Of a DNA stretch of 47,377 nucleotides, positions 38,442 through 46,419 are shown one piece after another. A model generated the notes under the pieces. It saw nothing but the letters and a program-made list of their open reading frames with translations, made no database searches and was not told the origin of the DNA. Position numbers and translations under genes: made by a program. Location: contig CADDZF010000006.1 in assembly GCA_902812445.1 (NCBI GenBank), positions 1-47,377 of the forward strand, written 5' to 3'. This DNA comes from Methylococcaceae bacterium. GTDB lineage: Bacteria > Pseudomonadota > Gammaproteobacteria > Methylococcales > Methylococcaceae. Each line of letters opens with the position of its first letter. The stretch's first letter is position 1.

Positions 38442-39899
38442 ATGTCGCGATTAGCCAGCAGTTTGCAGCCCGGTTCACTCTTCAAGCTGGTCATCTTCGG
38501 GTTTATTCTGGCGATCGTGCCGCTATTTGCAACCGCCTTGTTTGCTTTTTTTGCGGTCGACGATCTCGCCGAGATGAGCAAGAAAACCGTGAACGAGCTA
38601 GTGCTGGAAACGCAAAAAAGTCGCATGCTGATCGAAAAGCTTGCGGTCATGGAGCGCAAGGCGAGGCACTATTTGGTGTTGGATGATGCGAGTTTTCAGC
38701 TGGACTTCGAAAAAGGCCATGCCGAGCTCAGGGTGTTGCTCGATGAACTGGCGGCGCTCACCGAGCGGCCGCGGTTAGACAAGACGCTGGATGAGTTGGC
38801 GGACCAGGAGCAGGAGATTTATCTAAAAGTGATGGATCCCCTCATCGACAAAGCGGAGAAGGAAAAGGCTGCAGAGGCGTTTGGGCCCGTGAGCGAAAAA
38901 GCTTATGAGCTATGGCGCCGTTATTCCGGACTGGTTAACGATGAGGTGATCAACCTGGAAAAGCGTTCACAAGACGTGCAGCAGGGAATCTTGTTGCAGT
39001 CGTCCGTCCTGTTGCCGATCTCCATCGTGCTGATCTCGCTATTCATTTATCTGATCGTGCGCCCGGTGCGGCAGATCGAATCGGCGATCAAGGGGCTTGG
39101 CAGCGGAGATTATGATCGGCCGATCCAGGTCTCGGGAGTCAAGGACTTGGCAAAGCTCGGGGAACGCCTAGACTGGCTGCGTATACGGCTCAGATCGCTG
39201 GAGGAGGAAAAGCAGCGCTTTTTGCGCAATGTATCGCACGAGTTGAAAACTCCCCTGGCGACCATTTGTGAAGGCGCAGAACTGTTGGCCGATCAGTTAG
39301 TCGGCGAATTGAATACGGAACAGAAAGATATCGCTGATATTTTGATCAATAGCAGTCACAAGCTCGATAAGCTGATCGAGCAATTCGTCAATTATAACCA
39401 GATAACCGACCCCTCCAGTGACGCGGCTCAGGAATTGGTCGATATGCGCGATGTGGTACAGTCAGTGATTGAGGACTATCAGATCCGATTACGCAGCAAA
39501 GGCATTTCCGTCAATGAGCTGCTGTGGCCCGTCGAAGTCGTCGGCAAACCGGATCAACTGCGCACGATCGTTGATAATCTATTGTCGAATGCCGTTAAAT
39601 ATTCGCCTGCAGGGGGAGAGATAAGGGTTACCTTGCGTCAAGTCGGCAAGCATATGCAGATGGAAGTGGAAGACGAGGGGCCTGGCATCGATCCCGAGGA
39701 GCGCTTTCAGGTTTTTCAGCCGTTTTACAAAGTGCGCGCCTCGCAGGAAGCGGGTGTACCGGGTACTGGTCTCGGACTGGCTATCGTCTGCGAATGTGTC
39801 GTCGCTCATCATGGCCATGTCGAAGCCATGGAGCCCCGTCCCAATAGGCAGGGCGCTCGCATTAAGGTGTTAATACCGCTCGGCTCGGGCGCCTTATGA
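38442..39899 (+). CDS. glrK: GlrK/QseE-type sensor histidine kinase
   Basis: The 485-residue membrane kinase has two membrane helices (about 15-38 and 185-207) flanking a helical periplasmic domain, then a HAMP segment. The H-box is FLRNVSHELKTPLATICEGAELLADQL. The ATP-binding boxes are DNLLSNAVKYSP, VEDEGPGIDPEE, FQPFYKVRAS and GTGLGLAIV. The overall plan and the ELLADQ.VG.L sequence match GlrK of enterics. It overlaps the lipoprotein gene by ATGA, and a NtrC-type regulator follows, which reproduces the glrK-qseG-glrR operon. The signal is unknown; envelope stress is the known theme. The start is ATG 38442; the terminator just upstream implies it has its own promoter or readthrough. Confidence 0.92.
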   Translation: MSRLASSLQPGSLFKLVIFGFILAIVPLFATALFAFFAVDDLAEMSKKTVNELVLETQKSRMLIEKLAVMERKARHYLVLDDASFQLDFEKGHAELRVLLDELAALTERPRLDKTLDELADQEQEIYLKVMDPLIDKAEKEKAAEAFGPVSEKAYELWRRYSGLVNDEVINLEKRSQDVQQGILLQSSVLLPISIVLISLFIYLIVRPVRQIESAIKGLGSGDYDRPIQVSGVKDLAKLGERLDWLRIRLRSLEEEKQRFLRNVSHELKTPLATICEGAELLADQLVGELNTEQKDIADILINSSHKLDKLIEQFVNYNQITDPSSDAAQELVDMRDVVQSVIEDYQIRLRSKGISVNELLWPVEVVGKPDQLRTIVDNLLSNAVKYSPAGGEIRVTLRQVGKHMQMEVEDEGPGIDPEERFQVFQPFYKVRASQEAGVPGTGLGLAIVCECVVAHHGHVEAMEPRPNRQGARIKVLIPLGSGAL

Positions 39900-40540
39900 A
39901 ACCACGAAGTCGCTTCTGGATTGTCGTCGTGACGCTCGTCGTGCTGGCAGGCTGCGAGCGAGCGTTCCAGCAACCGGCAGTTGATCTGTCGCCTCCGGCG
40001 CGGGCACAACGTTACACGAGCCTTGAACTGAATGACGTAATAAAGTTTGCCGGGGATTTTGCGGTACACTCGGAGACGGATCGCCTTGCCGAATGCCGTA
40101 AAATCCTGCAACTTTATCAAGCAAAACAGGAACTGGGTGCGCGTATTTATCTCGTACTTGCTCAGGTTATCACGCCGGCCTGCGGAGATAGCCGGGAAAC
40201 TTTAGCTCTACTCGAAGCGTCTCGGGCCCAGATAAAAGATAAAGCCCTGGCGCAATACTTGGCCTATCAAGAAGTCGTTTTGCAGCGCCTGTACGCGGAG
40301 AAGAATCAAGCCGCTGGCCTCAAGCGTAAGCTTCTCCAGACCAATTATAAACAGCAGAAGCTCAATCGTTTGTTGAAGTCCCATCAGGCGGAATTGAGAG
40401 CCTTGCAGGACGTGCAGGTCGAAATGGCGGACAAACAGGCGGAAATAGAGAACAAGCAAGCCCAAGTGAAGGCGCTGCAGGAAAAATTGGATGCCTTGAA
40501 AATGATTGAACAAAATCTGGCTGAGCCCAAGGGGAATTGA
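39896..40540 (+). CDS. qseG: QseG/YfhG-like lipoprotein of the GlrKR operon
   Basis: The 214-residue protein has a lipoprotein signal (VVLAGC, lipobox Cys at about residue 19). The first half is a helical repeat-like domain (LNDVIKFAGDFAVHSETDRLAECRKIL, with a Cys pair). The C-terminal half, about 120-210, is a long coiled coil rich in Gln, Lys and Glu (KQAEIENKQAQVKALQEKLD). Position between the kinase and regulator, size and lipoprotein nature match QseG, an outer-membrane lipoprotein that modulates the kinase in E. coli. Sequence identity is presumably low, so the name is assigned by context. ATG 39896 overlaps the glrK stop (ATGA). Confidence 0.82.
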   Translation: MKPRSRFWIVVVTLVVLAGCERAFQQPAVDLSPPARAQRYTSLELNDVIKFAGDFAVHSETDRLAECRKILQLYQAKQELGARIYLVLAQVITPACGDSRETLALLEASRAQIKDKALAQYLAYQEVVLQRLYAEKNQAAGLKRKLLQTNYKQQKLNRLLKSHQAELRALQDVQVEMADKQAEIENKQAQVKALQEKLDALKMIEQNLAEPKGN

Positions 40541-40544
40541 TGTT

Positions 40545-41897
40545 ATGAGCGAACTTGGCAGACGTGTACTTTTGGTCGATGACGATGCGGATCTCTTGCG
40601 CCTGCTGACGTTGCGCTTGATTGCTGCCGGTTTCGAGCTGGAAACGGCTACGAACGGCATGTCGGCGCTAGCCCGCGTGCTTTTTTTCCGCCCCAGCGTA
40701 GTGGTGACTGATCTGCGCATGCACGGAATGGACGGCCTGTCGTTTTACGACGTGGTGCATCGGAATTATCCCACTTTGCCGGTCATTATCATGACGGCTC
40801 ATGGAACGATCAATGATGCTGTCGAGGCGACCAAACGAGGGGTATTTGCGTTCTTGACCAAGCCGATCGATAAAAAGGAACTGCTCAATCAGATCAATGC
40901 AGCGCTCAGCCTGTTCACCGATAATAGCGTCGGTCTGATCGATCGAGAGGAGTGGCGCAAGAAGATAGTGACCCAGAGCTCCATCATGGAGGACTTGTTG
41001 AATCAGGCGCTGATGATCGCTCAAGGCAAAGCCAGCGTGCTGATACAGGGAGAAAGCGGGACCGGTAAAGAATTATTGGCGAAAGCGATTCATGACGCCA
41101 GCCCGCGTAAGGACCAGCCCTTTATCGCCGTCAACTGCAGTGCGATACCAGAGAATCTTTTTGAATCCGAGTTTTTCGGCCACCGCAAAGGCGCCTTCAC
41201 CGGCGCGACCCGCGATCACCAGGGTTTGTTTCGCGCGGCTAACGGCGGCACGCTTTTCCTCGATGAGATTGGCGATATGCCTAAGGCCTTTCAAGCCAAG
41301 GTCTTGCGTGTGTTGCAAGAGTTGAAGGTGCGCGCAGTCGGTGCAACTGAAGACGAGCCGATCGATGTCAGAGTCATTTCGGCCAGCAATATCGATCTTG
41401 AAGCGGCCATGGCGGAAGGGCTGTTTCGGGAAGACCTTTATTATCGCTTGAATGTCGTCACACTGAGGATTCCGCCGTTGTCCAAGAGGCGTGAAGACAT
41501 TCCCTTGCTGGCGTCTCATTTTCTGAATGATCTGACGCCCTATTATGGCGATCGGGTGAAGGGCTTTTCCTCGGACGCCATCGAGTGTCTGGTTAATTCT
41601 GAATGGCCCGGCAACGTTAGGCAATTGCACAATGTTGTCGAGCAGTGCATCGCCTTGTCCACCACTCCACTTATTACAGTCACGCTGGTGCAGCGTTCGT
41701 TGAGCGAAGAACCGGCGAGTTGTTTCCTGTCGCTACAGGAAGCACGCAGTCAGTTCGAGCGGAACTATCTGGTACGGTTGTTGCAAATGACCGGCGGCAA
41801 TGTGACGCAGGCAGCCAAACTGGCCAAGCGCAACCGCACCGAGTTTTACCGTCTGTTAAACCGGCACGGAATGAGCTCGACCTTGTTCAAGGCTTAG
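40545..41897 (+). CDS. glrR: GlrR/QseF-type sigma-54 dependent response regulator
   Basis: The 450-residue NtrC-family activator begins at ATG 40545 (MSELGRRVLLVDDD), four bases after the lipoprotein stop; the longer upstream extension is rejected. The receiver domain, 1-120, has the phospho-acceptor Asp in VVTDLRMHGMDG. The AAA+ domain, about 140-370, has Walker A GESGTGKELLAKAIH, the sigma-54 loop GAFTGATRDHQGLF, and Walker B TLFLDEIGDMP. A Fis-type helix-turn-helix follows (GNVTQAAKLAKRNRTEFYRLLNRHG). The intact GAFTGA predicts activation of sigma-54 promoters; a candidate lies downstream at 42066. In enterics GlrR activates glmY and rpoE. Confidence 0.94.
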   Translation: MSELGRRVLLVDDDADLLRLLTLRLIAAGFELETATNGMSALARVLFFRPSVVVTDLRMHGMDGLSFYDVVHRNYPTLPVIIMTAHGTINDAVEATKRGVFAFLTKPIDKKELLNQINAALSLFTDNSVGLIDREEWRKKIVTQSSIMEDLLNQALMIAQGKASVLIQGESGTGKELLAKAIHDASPRKDQPFIAVNCSAIPENLFESEFFGHRKGAFTGATRDHQGLFRAANGGTLFLDEIGDMPKAFQAKVLRVLQELKVRAVGATEDEPIDVRVISASNIDLEAAMAEGLFREDLYYRLNVVTLRIPPLSKRREDIPLLASHFLNDLTPYYGDRVKGFSSDAIECLVNSEWPGNVRQLHNVVEQCIALSTTPLITVTLVQRSLSEEPASCFLSLQEARSQFERNYLVRLLQMTGGNVTQAAKLAKRNRTEFYRLLNRHGMSSTLFKA

Positions 41898-42065
41898 GAA
41901 AGGCCTGTCGCCGATTTGAGCCATCTAGCCTTCTCAGACTTTTCAACCACTTACGCCATTTCGCTGCATATGCTGTCGTCAGAGGGCGACAGTATGGGCA
42001 GTCCTTTGCTGCACTCTCGCCCACTTCTCCGATTAAGGGCTTGTTAGGTAACACATAATTTTAAC
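41898..42065. other. Intergenic region after glrR
   Basis: A 6-bp hairpin, CTGTCG 41973-41978 with CGACAG 41987-41992, has no T-run and is a weak terminator candidate at most. No gene is recognised. Confidence 0.35.
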
Positions 42066-42081
42066 TGGCATGGATGTTGTT
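42066..42081 (+). promoter_or_regulatory. Sigma-54 (-24/-12) promoter candidate
   Basis: TGGCATG at 42066-42072, four bases, then TTGTT at 42077-42081 matches the RpoN consensus TGGCACG-N4-TTGCW at all but two positions. It faces the acyltransferase gene at 42367, giving a leader of about 275 nt, and lies directly after a sigma-54 activator gene. The second half of the gap shows nothing further that I recognise. Confidence 0.45.
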
Positions 42082-42366
42082 ACATCATCGACGATGATTA
42101 GGCGCAATACCTATCATCCAACTGGCGATCAGGTAGACTCGACCGACCCTGTAGACGCCGTTTCAAATCCTTAATCGATGTAACCGAATACTTCGGATCA
42201 TCGATCACGAAGTGCTGTTGTTGACCTAGCAGATAAGGACAAGTGCTTATCGGTTTTGGATCGCTAAGCTCGATCGAAACCTCAACCGTTTTCAGATGGA
42301 CTCTAAAGTTTGGTTGCGCCATCCAAAAGCTTTTTTGTCCATTAAGCTGAAGGAGTAAAACCTACA

Positions 42367-43083
42367 ATGTTTGATCATCGTTATCTGACTGTTCTGGCCG
42401 ACACCGAAGAAAGCAAGCAGATTCACTATCAATTAAGGTACCAAGTCTACTGTCTAGAGAAAGGGTTTGAAGATACTGCAAAGTTTGAAGACGGAATGGA
42501 AATCGACCCGTACGATGAAAACGCTGTTCACTTCCTGGTGAAAGACTGTATAACGGATACCTGGCTGGCAACTGCCCGTTTGGTGATTGCCGATGCCGAT
42601 GCACTTCCCATGCGCACGGTCACTGATTTTGATCTGGATACCATCGAGCAAAACGAGCAGGTCGCCGAGTTTACTAGGCTTTCGGTCTTGCCGACTTTTC
42701 GCCACAAGACCGTAGAGGCTACCAACCCCCCGGTGAGCGGAGAGCCGGAGATCTTGCTCGGCCTTTTCCGGGCTGTCAGGAGTTACTGCAGCGAGGTAGG
42801 CATTCGATCGGTGCTGTTCCTGTGCCGGCGCTCCATCTGGCGAGTCTTGGGCCGATTGGGCGTAGAAATGCATCAAATCGGACCAGGTTGCGAACACCGA
42901 GGGATGCGCTTTCCTTATTTAATCGGCGTAGAATCGTTCTACAATCAAATCACTGCCTATTCCACTAAGACGCAACGCATGTTCAGTAAGCGGCAAGGCT
43001 ATCTAAGACACTCGGAACTTACCTTCAACGGTGAGGGGAGTCTACGGCGTGATGGCGGATGCGTGCAGGTATTAGCGGCTTAG
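42367..43083 (+). CDS. PEP-CTERM/exosortase system-associated acyltransferase
   Basis: The 238-residue protein resembles acyl-homoserine-lactone synthases of the GNAT fold. Key segments are YQLRYQVYCLEKGFED, DPYDENAVHFLVKD, ATARLVIAD, EFTRLSVLPTFR, RSVLFLCRRSIWRVLGRLGVEMHQIGP and FPYLIGVE. This matches the acyltransferase family repeatedly encoded with exosortase/PEP-CTERM protein-sorting systems. Its product is unknown, perhaps an N-acyl amino acid or a signal molecule. No exosortase, PEP-CTERM protein or polysaccharide genes are in this window, so it would be a satellite of a system elsewhere in the genome. A good ribosome site (AAGGAG) precedes ATG 42367. The sigma-54 promoter candidate upstream suggests control by a regulator such as GlrR. 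Confidence 0.9.
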   Translation: MFDHRYLTVLADTEESKQIHYQLRYQVYCLEKGFEDTAKFEDGMEIDPYDENAVHFLVKDCITDTWLATARLVIADADALPMRTVTDFDLDTIEQNEQVAEFTRLSVLPTFRHKTVEATNPPVSGEPEILLGLFRAVRSYCSEVGIRSVLFLCRRSIWRVLGRLGVEMHQIGPGCEHRGMRFPYLIGVESFYNQITAYSTKTQRMFSKRQGYLRHSELTFNGEGSLRRDGGCVQVLAA

Positions 43084-43126
43084 AAGGAATAGGCGGAGTT
43101 AGAATTGAAGAGAATAACGCCATTTG

Positions 43127-43885
43127 ATGAATGGACTCGATTATAAAAAACTCAACGATCCTGCTTTTGGCGTTTATTGTCTGGTGAGAGGTTTGAGGCT
43201 GGTCACCCAGCCGGGACTCCGCCAATTCGTCTGGATACCTTTGCTCATTAACTTCACCCTGTATGGCCTCGCCTTTTGGCTAGCGGGACATTATTTCTCC
43301 GACTCGATGAACGGGCTATTGAGCCTGTTGCCATCTTGGCTGGATTTCATCCGCTGGCTGCTATGGCCTTTTTTCGCTTTCGGCTTCCTGCTGTTTACCT
43401 TCTTTAGCTTCACCCTGGTGGCCAACTTGGTCGGTTCTCCCTTTTACGGCAAGCTTTCGGAAAAAACGGGCGAATTGATCACAGGCGGACATTTTACCCT
43501 GACGCTCGCGGAGGCCTCCGCTAGCTCGCCGCTCGCAGGCTTGCTGTCAGAAGCCAAGCGCGTTCTTTATTTTTTGCTGCGCGCCGCCCCCTTGCTGGTT
43601 TTGTTCCTCATTCCCGGTTTGAACGTCATCGCGCCGTTCGTTTGGCTGGCGTTCAACGCCTGGTTTCTGGCGCTGGAATATACTTCGTATCCGCTGGAGG
43701 CCCAAGGTATCCTGTTCGGCGAGCAGCGCGCGATGCTGAAGAACATGCGCCTCGGCGCTCTCGCTTTTGGCGGCCTGACGATGTTGGGTCTGGCCGTGCC
43801 TCTACTCAATATCCTGATCCCCCCAGCCGCCGTAGTCGGCGCGACGATTTATCTTATCGAAGGCCGCAGCCGGGTGGCAGCTTAG
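43127..43885 (+). CDS. cysZ: CysZ/EI24-family membrane protein (sulfate transport)
   Basis: CysZ is a multi-helix inner-membrane protein that supports sulfate uptake for cysteine synthesis in E. coli. The product is 252 residues from ATG 43127 (the preceding TTG is a possible alternative). Four or more hydrophobic segments are seen. Family features are the N-terminal LVRGLRLVTQPGLRQFVWIPLLINF, LVANLVGSPFYGKLSEKTGE, FLIPGLNVIAPFVWLAFNAWFLALEYTSYPLEA and FGGLTMLGLAVPLLNILIPPAAVVGATIY. It tail-overlaps the convergent mtaB gene by 32 bases. It is 41 bases downstream of the acyltransferase gene and may be co-transcribed with it. Confidence 0.93.
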   Translation: MNGLDYKKLNDPAFGVYCLVRGLRLVTQPGLRQFVWIPLLINFTLYGLAFWLAGHYFSDSMNGLLSLLPSWLDFIRWLLWPFFAFGFLLFTFFSFTLVANLVGSPFYGKLSEKTGELITGGHFTLTLAEASASSPLAGLLSEAKRVLYFLLRAAPLLVLFLIPGLNVIAPFVWLAFNAWFLALEYTSYPLEAQGILFGEQRAMLKNMRLGALAFGGLTMLGLAVPLLNILIPPAAVVGATIYLIEGRSRVAA

Positions 43886-45164
43886 CCAGGGCGTAAGCTC
43901 CCGAAGCCGCCAAGCTGCACAGCCGCGCGGTTTTGATATGGTAGCACAGGTCATGTTCGGGCGGAACGAAAGCGGCCACGCGCAGAAAATTGGGCGTATA
44001 ACCGTATTGTTGCAGCAGCCCGCTTTCCTCGTCCTTCTTGCCTTCCTCCCAGAGGATGGGAAATTCCTGACCCAAAAAGCGCTTGAACGTCTCCCGTTTC
44101 AGTCGCTCCGCCATACGGTGCAACACTCGACTGCGTTGTTTTTTGGTCTGCGCCGGGACTTGATCCGGCATACCCGCCGCCTTGGTCCCTTCGCGCCTCG
44201 AGTAAGAAAAAATATGCATATGGCCAAACTGCATTTTCTCGATGAAAGCCAGGCTTTCCACCCACTCGTCCTCGGTTTCCCCAGGAAAGCCGACGATGAC
44301 GTCCGTGGTGATATTGATCTCCGGCACCTTCGCGCGCGCCCGCGCCACGAGATCTGCAAACTCGGCGGTTTTGCAGCGCCTGGCCATGCGGCGCAGCACG
44401 CTATCCGAGCCGCTTTGCAGCGGCAAGTGCAGATGCGGCATGAAGCGCGGATTTTGAAACAGGCCGAAAAACGCCTCGGGCAATTCCCAAGGCTCCAGTG
44501 AACCCAGGCGCAGCCGTGGAATAGCCGTGTGTTCCAGAACCGATTGGATCAGCCGATCCAGACTGAGATTCGAATCGCCGCCATAGCCGCCCAGATGAAC
44601 ACCGGTCAATACCACCTCCTGAACGCCTTGCTGATGCAGTCGATTGATCTGCGAGACGATGTCATCGACCGGGAGGCTGCTTTCCTCGCCTCGGGCAACA
44701 GTAACGATACAGTAAGCACAGCGATAACGGCAGCCGTCCTGAACCTTGACGAAGGCGCGCTGGCGGCCACGGCTGAACAGGGGCGTTTCCCCCGGCGAGC
44801 TGCTCATGGTGGGTATGGATTCCAGGGCCAATTCCCGTTGCGTGATGTCGACCAGCCTGCTCTTATCCACATTTCTCACCACCAGGTCTACGCCCAGCGA
44901 GGCGGCGACTTCCCGTGTATCGAGAGTCGCGTAGCAGCCGCTGACCACGAGCTTGGCGTGCGGATTATCGCGATGGACGCGACGAATTAGCTGACGCGAC
45001 TTGCGCTCCGCATCCTCCGTAACGGCACAGGAGTTGAAGACGATCAAGTCGGCCTCCTGCCAGTCGGGAACGATTTGATGCCCGCTCGCCTGAAACGCCT
45101 GCGCCCAGCTTTCCAGTTCCGCTTCGTTAAGACGACAGCCCAGTGTTTTTAGGCTAACGCGCAT
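43854..45164 (-). CDS. mtaB: tRNA t6A37 methylthiotransferase MtaB
   Basis: MtaB is a radical-SAM enzyme that converts N6-threonylcarbamoyladenosine at tRNA position 37 to its 2-methylthio form. The longest frame starts at 45299, inside the upstream gene, but ATG 45164 (MRVSLKTLGCRLNEAE) is the family start and gives 436 residues. The N-terminal cluster Cys residues are Cys10, Cys46 and Cys77. The SAM motif is VQDGCRYRCAYC (C-x3-C-x2-C). EVVLTGVHLGGYG and LHLPLQSGSDSVLRRM are typical. A TRAM-like C-terminal domain follows about residue 360. The LGCRLNEAE form separates it from MiaB and RimO. It starts seven bases after the SpmAB gene stop and overlaps the cysZ end by 32 bases tail-to-tail. 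Confidence 0.93.
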   Translation of the reverse strand: MRVSLKTLGCRLNEAELESWAQAFQASGHQIVPDWQEADLIVFNSCAVTEDAERKSRQLIRRVHRDNPHAKLVVSGCYATLDTREVAASLGVDLVVRNVDKSRLVDITQRELALESIPTMSSSPGETPLFSRGRQRAFVKVQDGCRYRCAYCIVTVARGEESSLPVDDIVSQINRLHQQGVQEVVLTGVHLGGYGGDSNLSLDRLIQSVLEHTAIPRLRLGSLEPWELPEAFFGLFQNPRFMPHLHLPLQSGSDSVLRRMARRCKTAEFADLVARARAKVPEINITTDVIVGFPGETEDEWVESLAFIEKMQFGHMHIFSYSRREGTKAAGMPDQVPAQTKKQRSRVLHRMAERLKRETFKRFLGQEFPILWEEGKKDEESGLLQQYGYTPNFLRVAAFVPPEHDLCYHIKTARLCSLAASGAYALAKLPPGCGLR

Positions 45165-45171
45165 GCTTCGA

Positions 45172-46401
45172 TTACCCGAAAAACCGATAAGTGATGCCGA
45201 TTGCGGCCATGGCACCGGCGGCATCGGCCAACAGCGCGCAGGAAACCGCATGGCGTATATTTTTGATACCGACGGCGCCAAAGTAAACCGCAAGGACATA
45301 AAAAGTCGTCTCCGTGCTACCCTGGATGACGCACGACAGCCGGCCGGCGAACGAGTCCGCGCCGAAAGTCCTCATCGTGTCCAGCATCATGGCGCGCGCA
45401 CCGCTGCCGCTGAAAGGCTTGATCAATGCGGTCGGCAGGGCATCGACGAAACGCGTGTCAAAGTTCAGAATGCTGGCCGTTTGGCGTATGGCCTCAATCA
45501 ATGCCTCCAGCACGCCGCTGGCGCGAAACACACCGATCGCGACCAGCATGGCCACCAGATAGGGAATGATGGCGACCGCAGTTTGAAAACCCTCCCGGGC
45601 GCCTTCGATAAAGGTTGCAAAAGCATTGCGATGCTTGAACGCCGCGCCGAGCAGAAAGGCCATGATCAACGCCACGAGAACGCCATTGCTCAGCAGCGCC
45701 GATTTTTCCCGCATCACCGCTTGATCCATGTTAAGAAAATAAAACAGCAATCCCGCCACCGTTAGCGTAACGCCCCCTAGATAAGCCAGCACTCGCCGAT
45801 CGAGGAGATTGATTTTCTGCATCAGGGCGACGCTGAGGAAGCCGGTCAGAGTAGAGCCGAAGGTCGCGATCAGGACGGGAATGAACACGTCAGTAGGATT
45901 GGCGGCGCCCATTTGAGCGCGATAGGTGAAAATGGTGACGGGAAGCAGCGTCACCGAAGAGGCGTTGACGACAAAAAACAGAATCTGCGCGTCGCTGGCG
46001 GTTTCCTTTTCCGGGTTAAGCCTCTGCAGTTCGTGCATCGCCTTGAGACCGAAAGGCGTCGCTGCATTATCCAGGCCCAGCATATTGGCCGCCAGATTCA
46101 TCACGATCGCGCCCAGCGCCGGATGGTCTTTCGGCACGTCCGGCAGCAAGCGGCGAAACAAAGGATCCAATCCACGGGTCAGCCACTGGATGGCTCCGCC
46201 GCTCTCGCCCACCCGCAGCATGCCGAGCCAGAAAGCGAGCGTACCGGTAAGGCCGAGAGCGATGTCGAAAGCCGTTTTAGAGCTTAGGAAAACCGCCTGA
46301 ATTAGACGGTTGAAGACATCCGCATCGCCCAGCCAGGCAAACCGGATAAAGCCGCTCACGAAGGAGATGAGGAAAAGGGCGATCCAGAGAATGTTGAGCA
46401 C
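45172..46401 (-). CDS. Fused SpmA-SpmB-like nucleoside recognition domain membrane protein
   Basis: The 409-residue polytopic membrane protein contains two Gate/nucleoside-recognition domains. The N-terminal one resembles SpmA (IALGLTGTLAFWLGMLRVGE, MNLAANMLGLDNAATPFGLKAMHEL, LFFVVNASSVTLLPVTI). The C-terminal one resembles SpmB (GFQTAVAIIPYLVAMLVAIGVFRASG, LIKPFSGSGARAMMLDTMRTFGADSFAGRLSCVIQGSTETTFYVLAVYFG). In sporeformers these are two genes for spore core dehydration; non-sporulating proteobacteria often carry this single fused gene, function unknown, perhaps transport. It is followed closely by mtaB and preceded by the P-type ATPase gene on the same strand. Confidence 0.9.
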   Translation of the reverse strand: MLNILWIALFLISFVSGFIRFAWLGDADVFNRLIQAVFLSSKTAFDIALGLTGTLAFWLGMLRVGESGGAIQWLTRGLDPLFRRLLPDVPKDHPALGAIVMNLAANMLGLDNAATPFGLKAMHELQRLNPEKETASDAQILFFVVNASSVTLLPVTIFTYRAQMGAANPTDVFIPVLIATFGSTLTGFLSVALMQKINLLDRRVLAYLGGVTLTVAGLLFYFLNMDQAVMREKSALLSNGVLVALIMAFLLGAAFKHRNAFATFIEGAREGFQTAVAIIPYLVAMLVAIGVFRASGVLEALIEAIRQTASILNFDTRFVDALPTALIKPFSGSGARAMMLDTMRTFGADSFAGRLSCVIQGSTETTFYVLAVYFGAVGIKNIRHAVSCALLADAAGAMAAIGITYRFFG

Positions 46402-46419
46402 GGATTTTTCGCCAACGCC

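Noticed and set aside
40506-40544. Longer start for the GlrR-type regulator
   Set aside because: ATG 40545 gives the standard receiver-domain start four bases after the lipoprotein stop, whereas the extension lies inside the lipoprotein gene.
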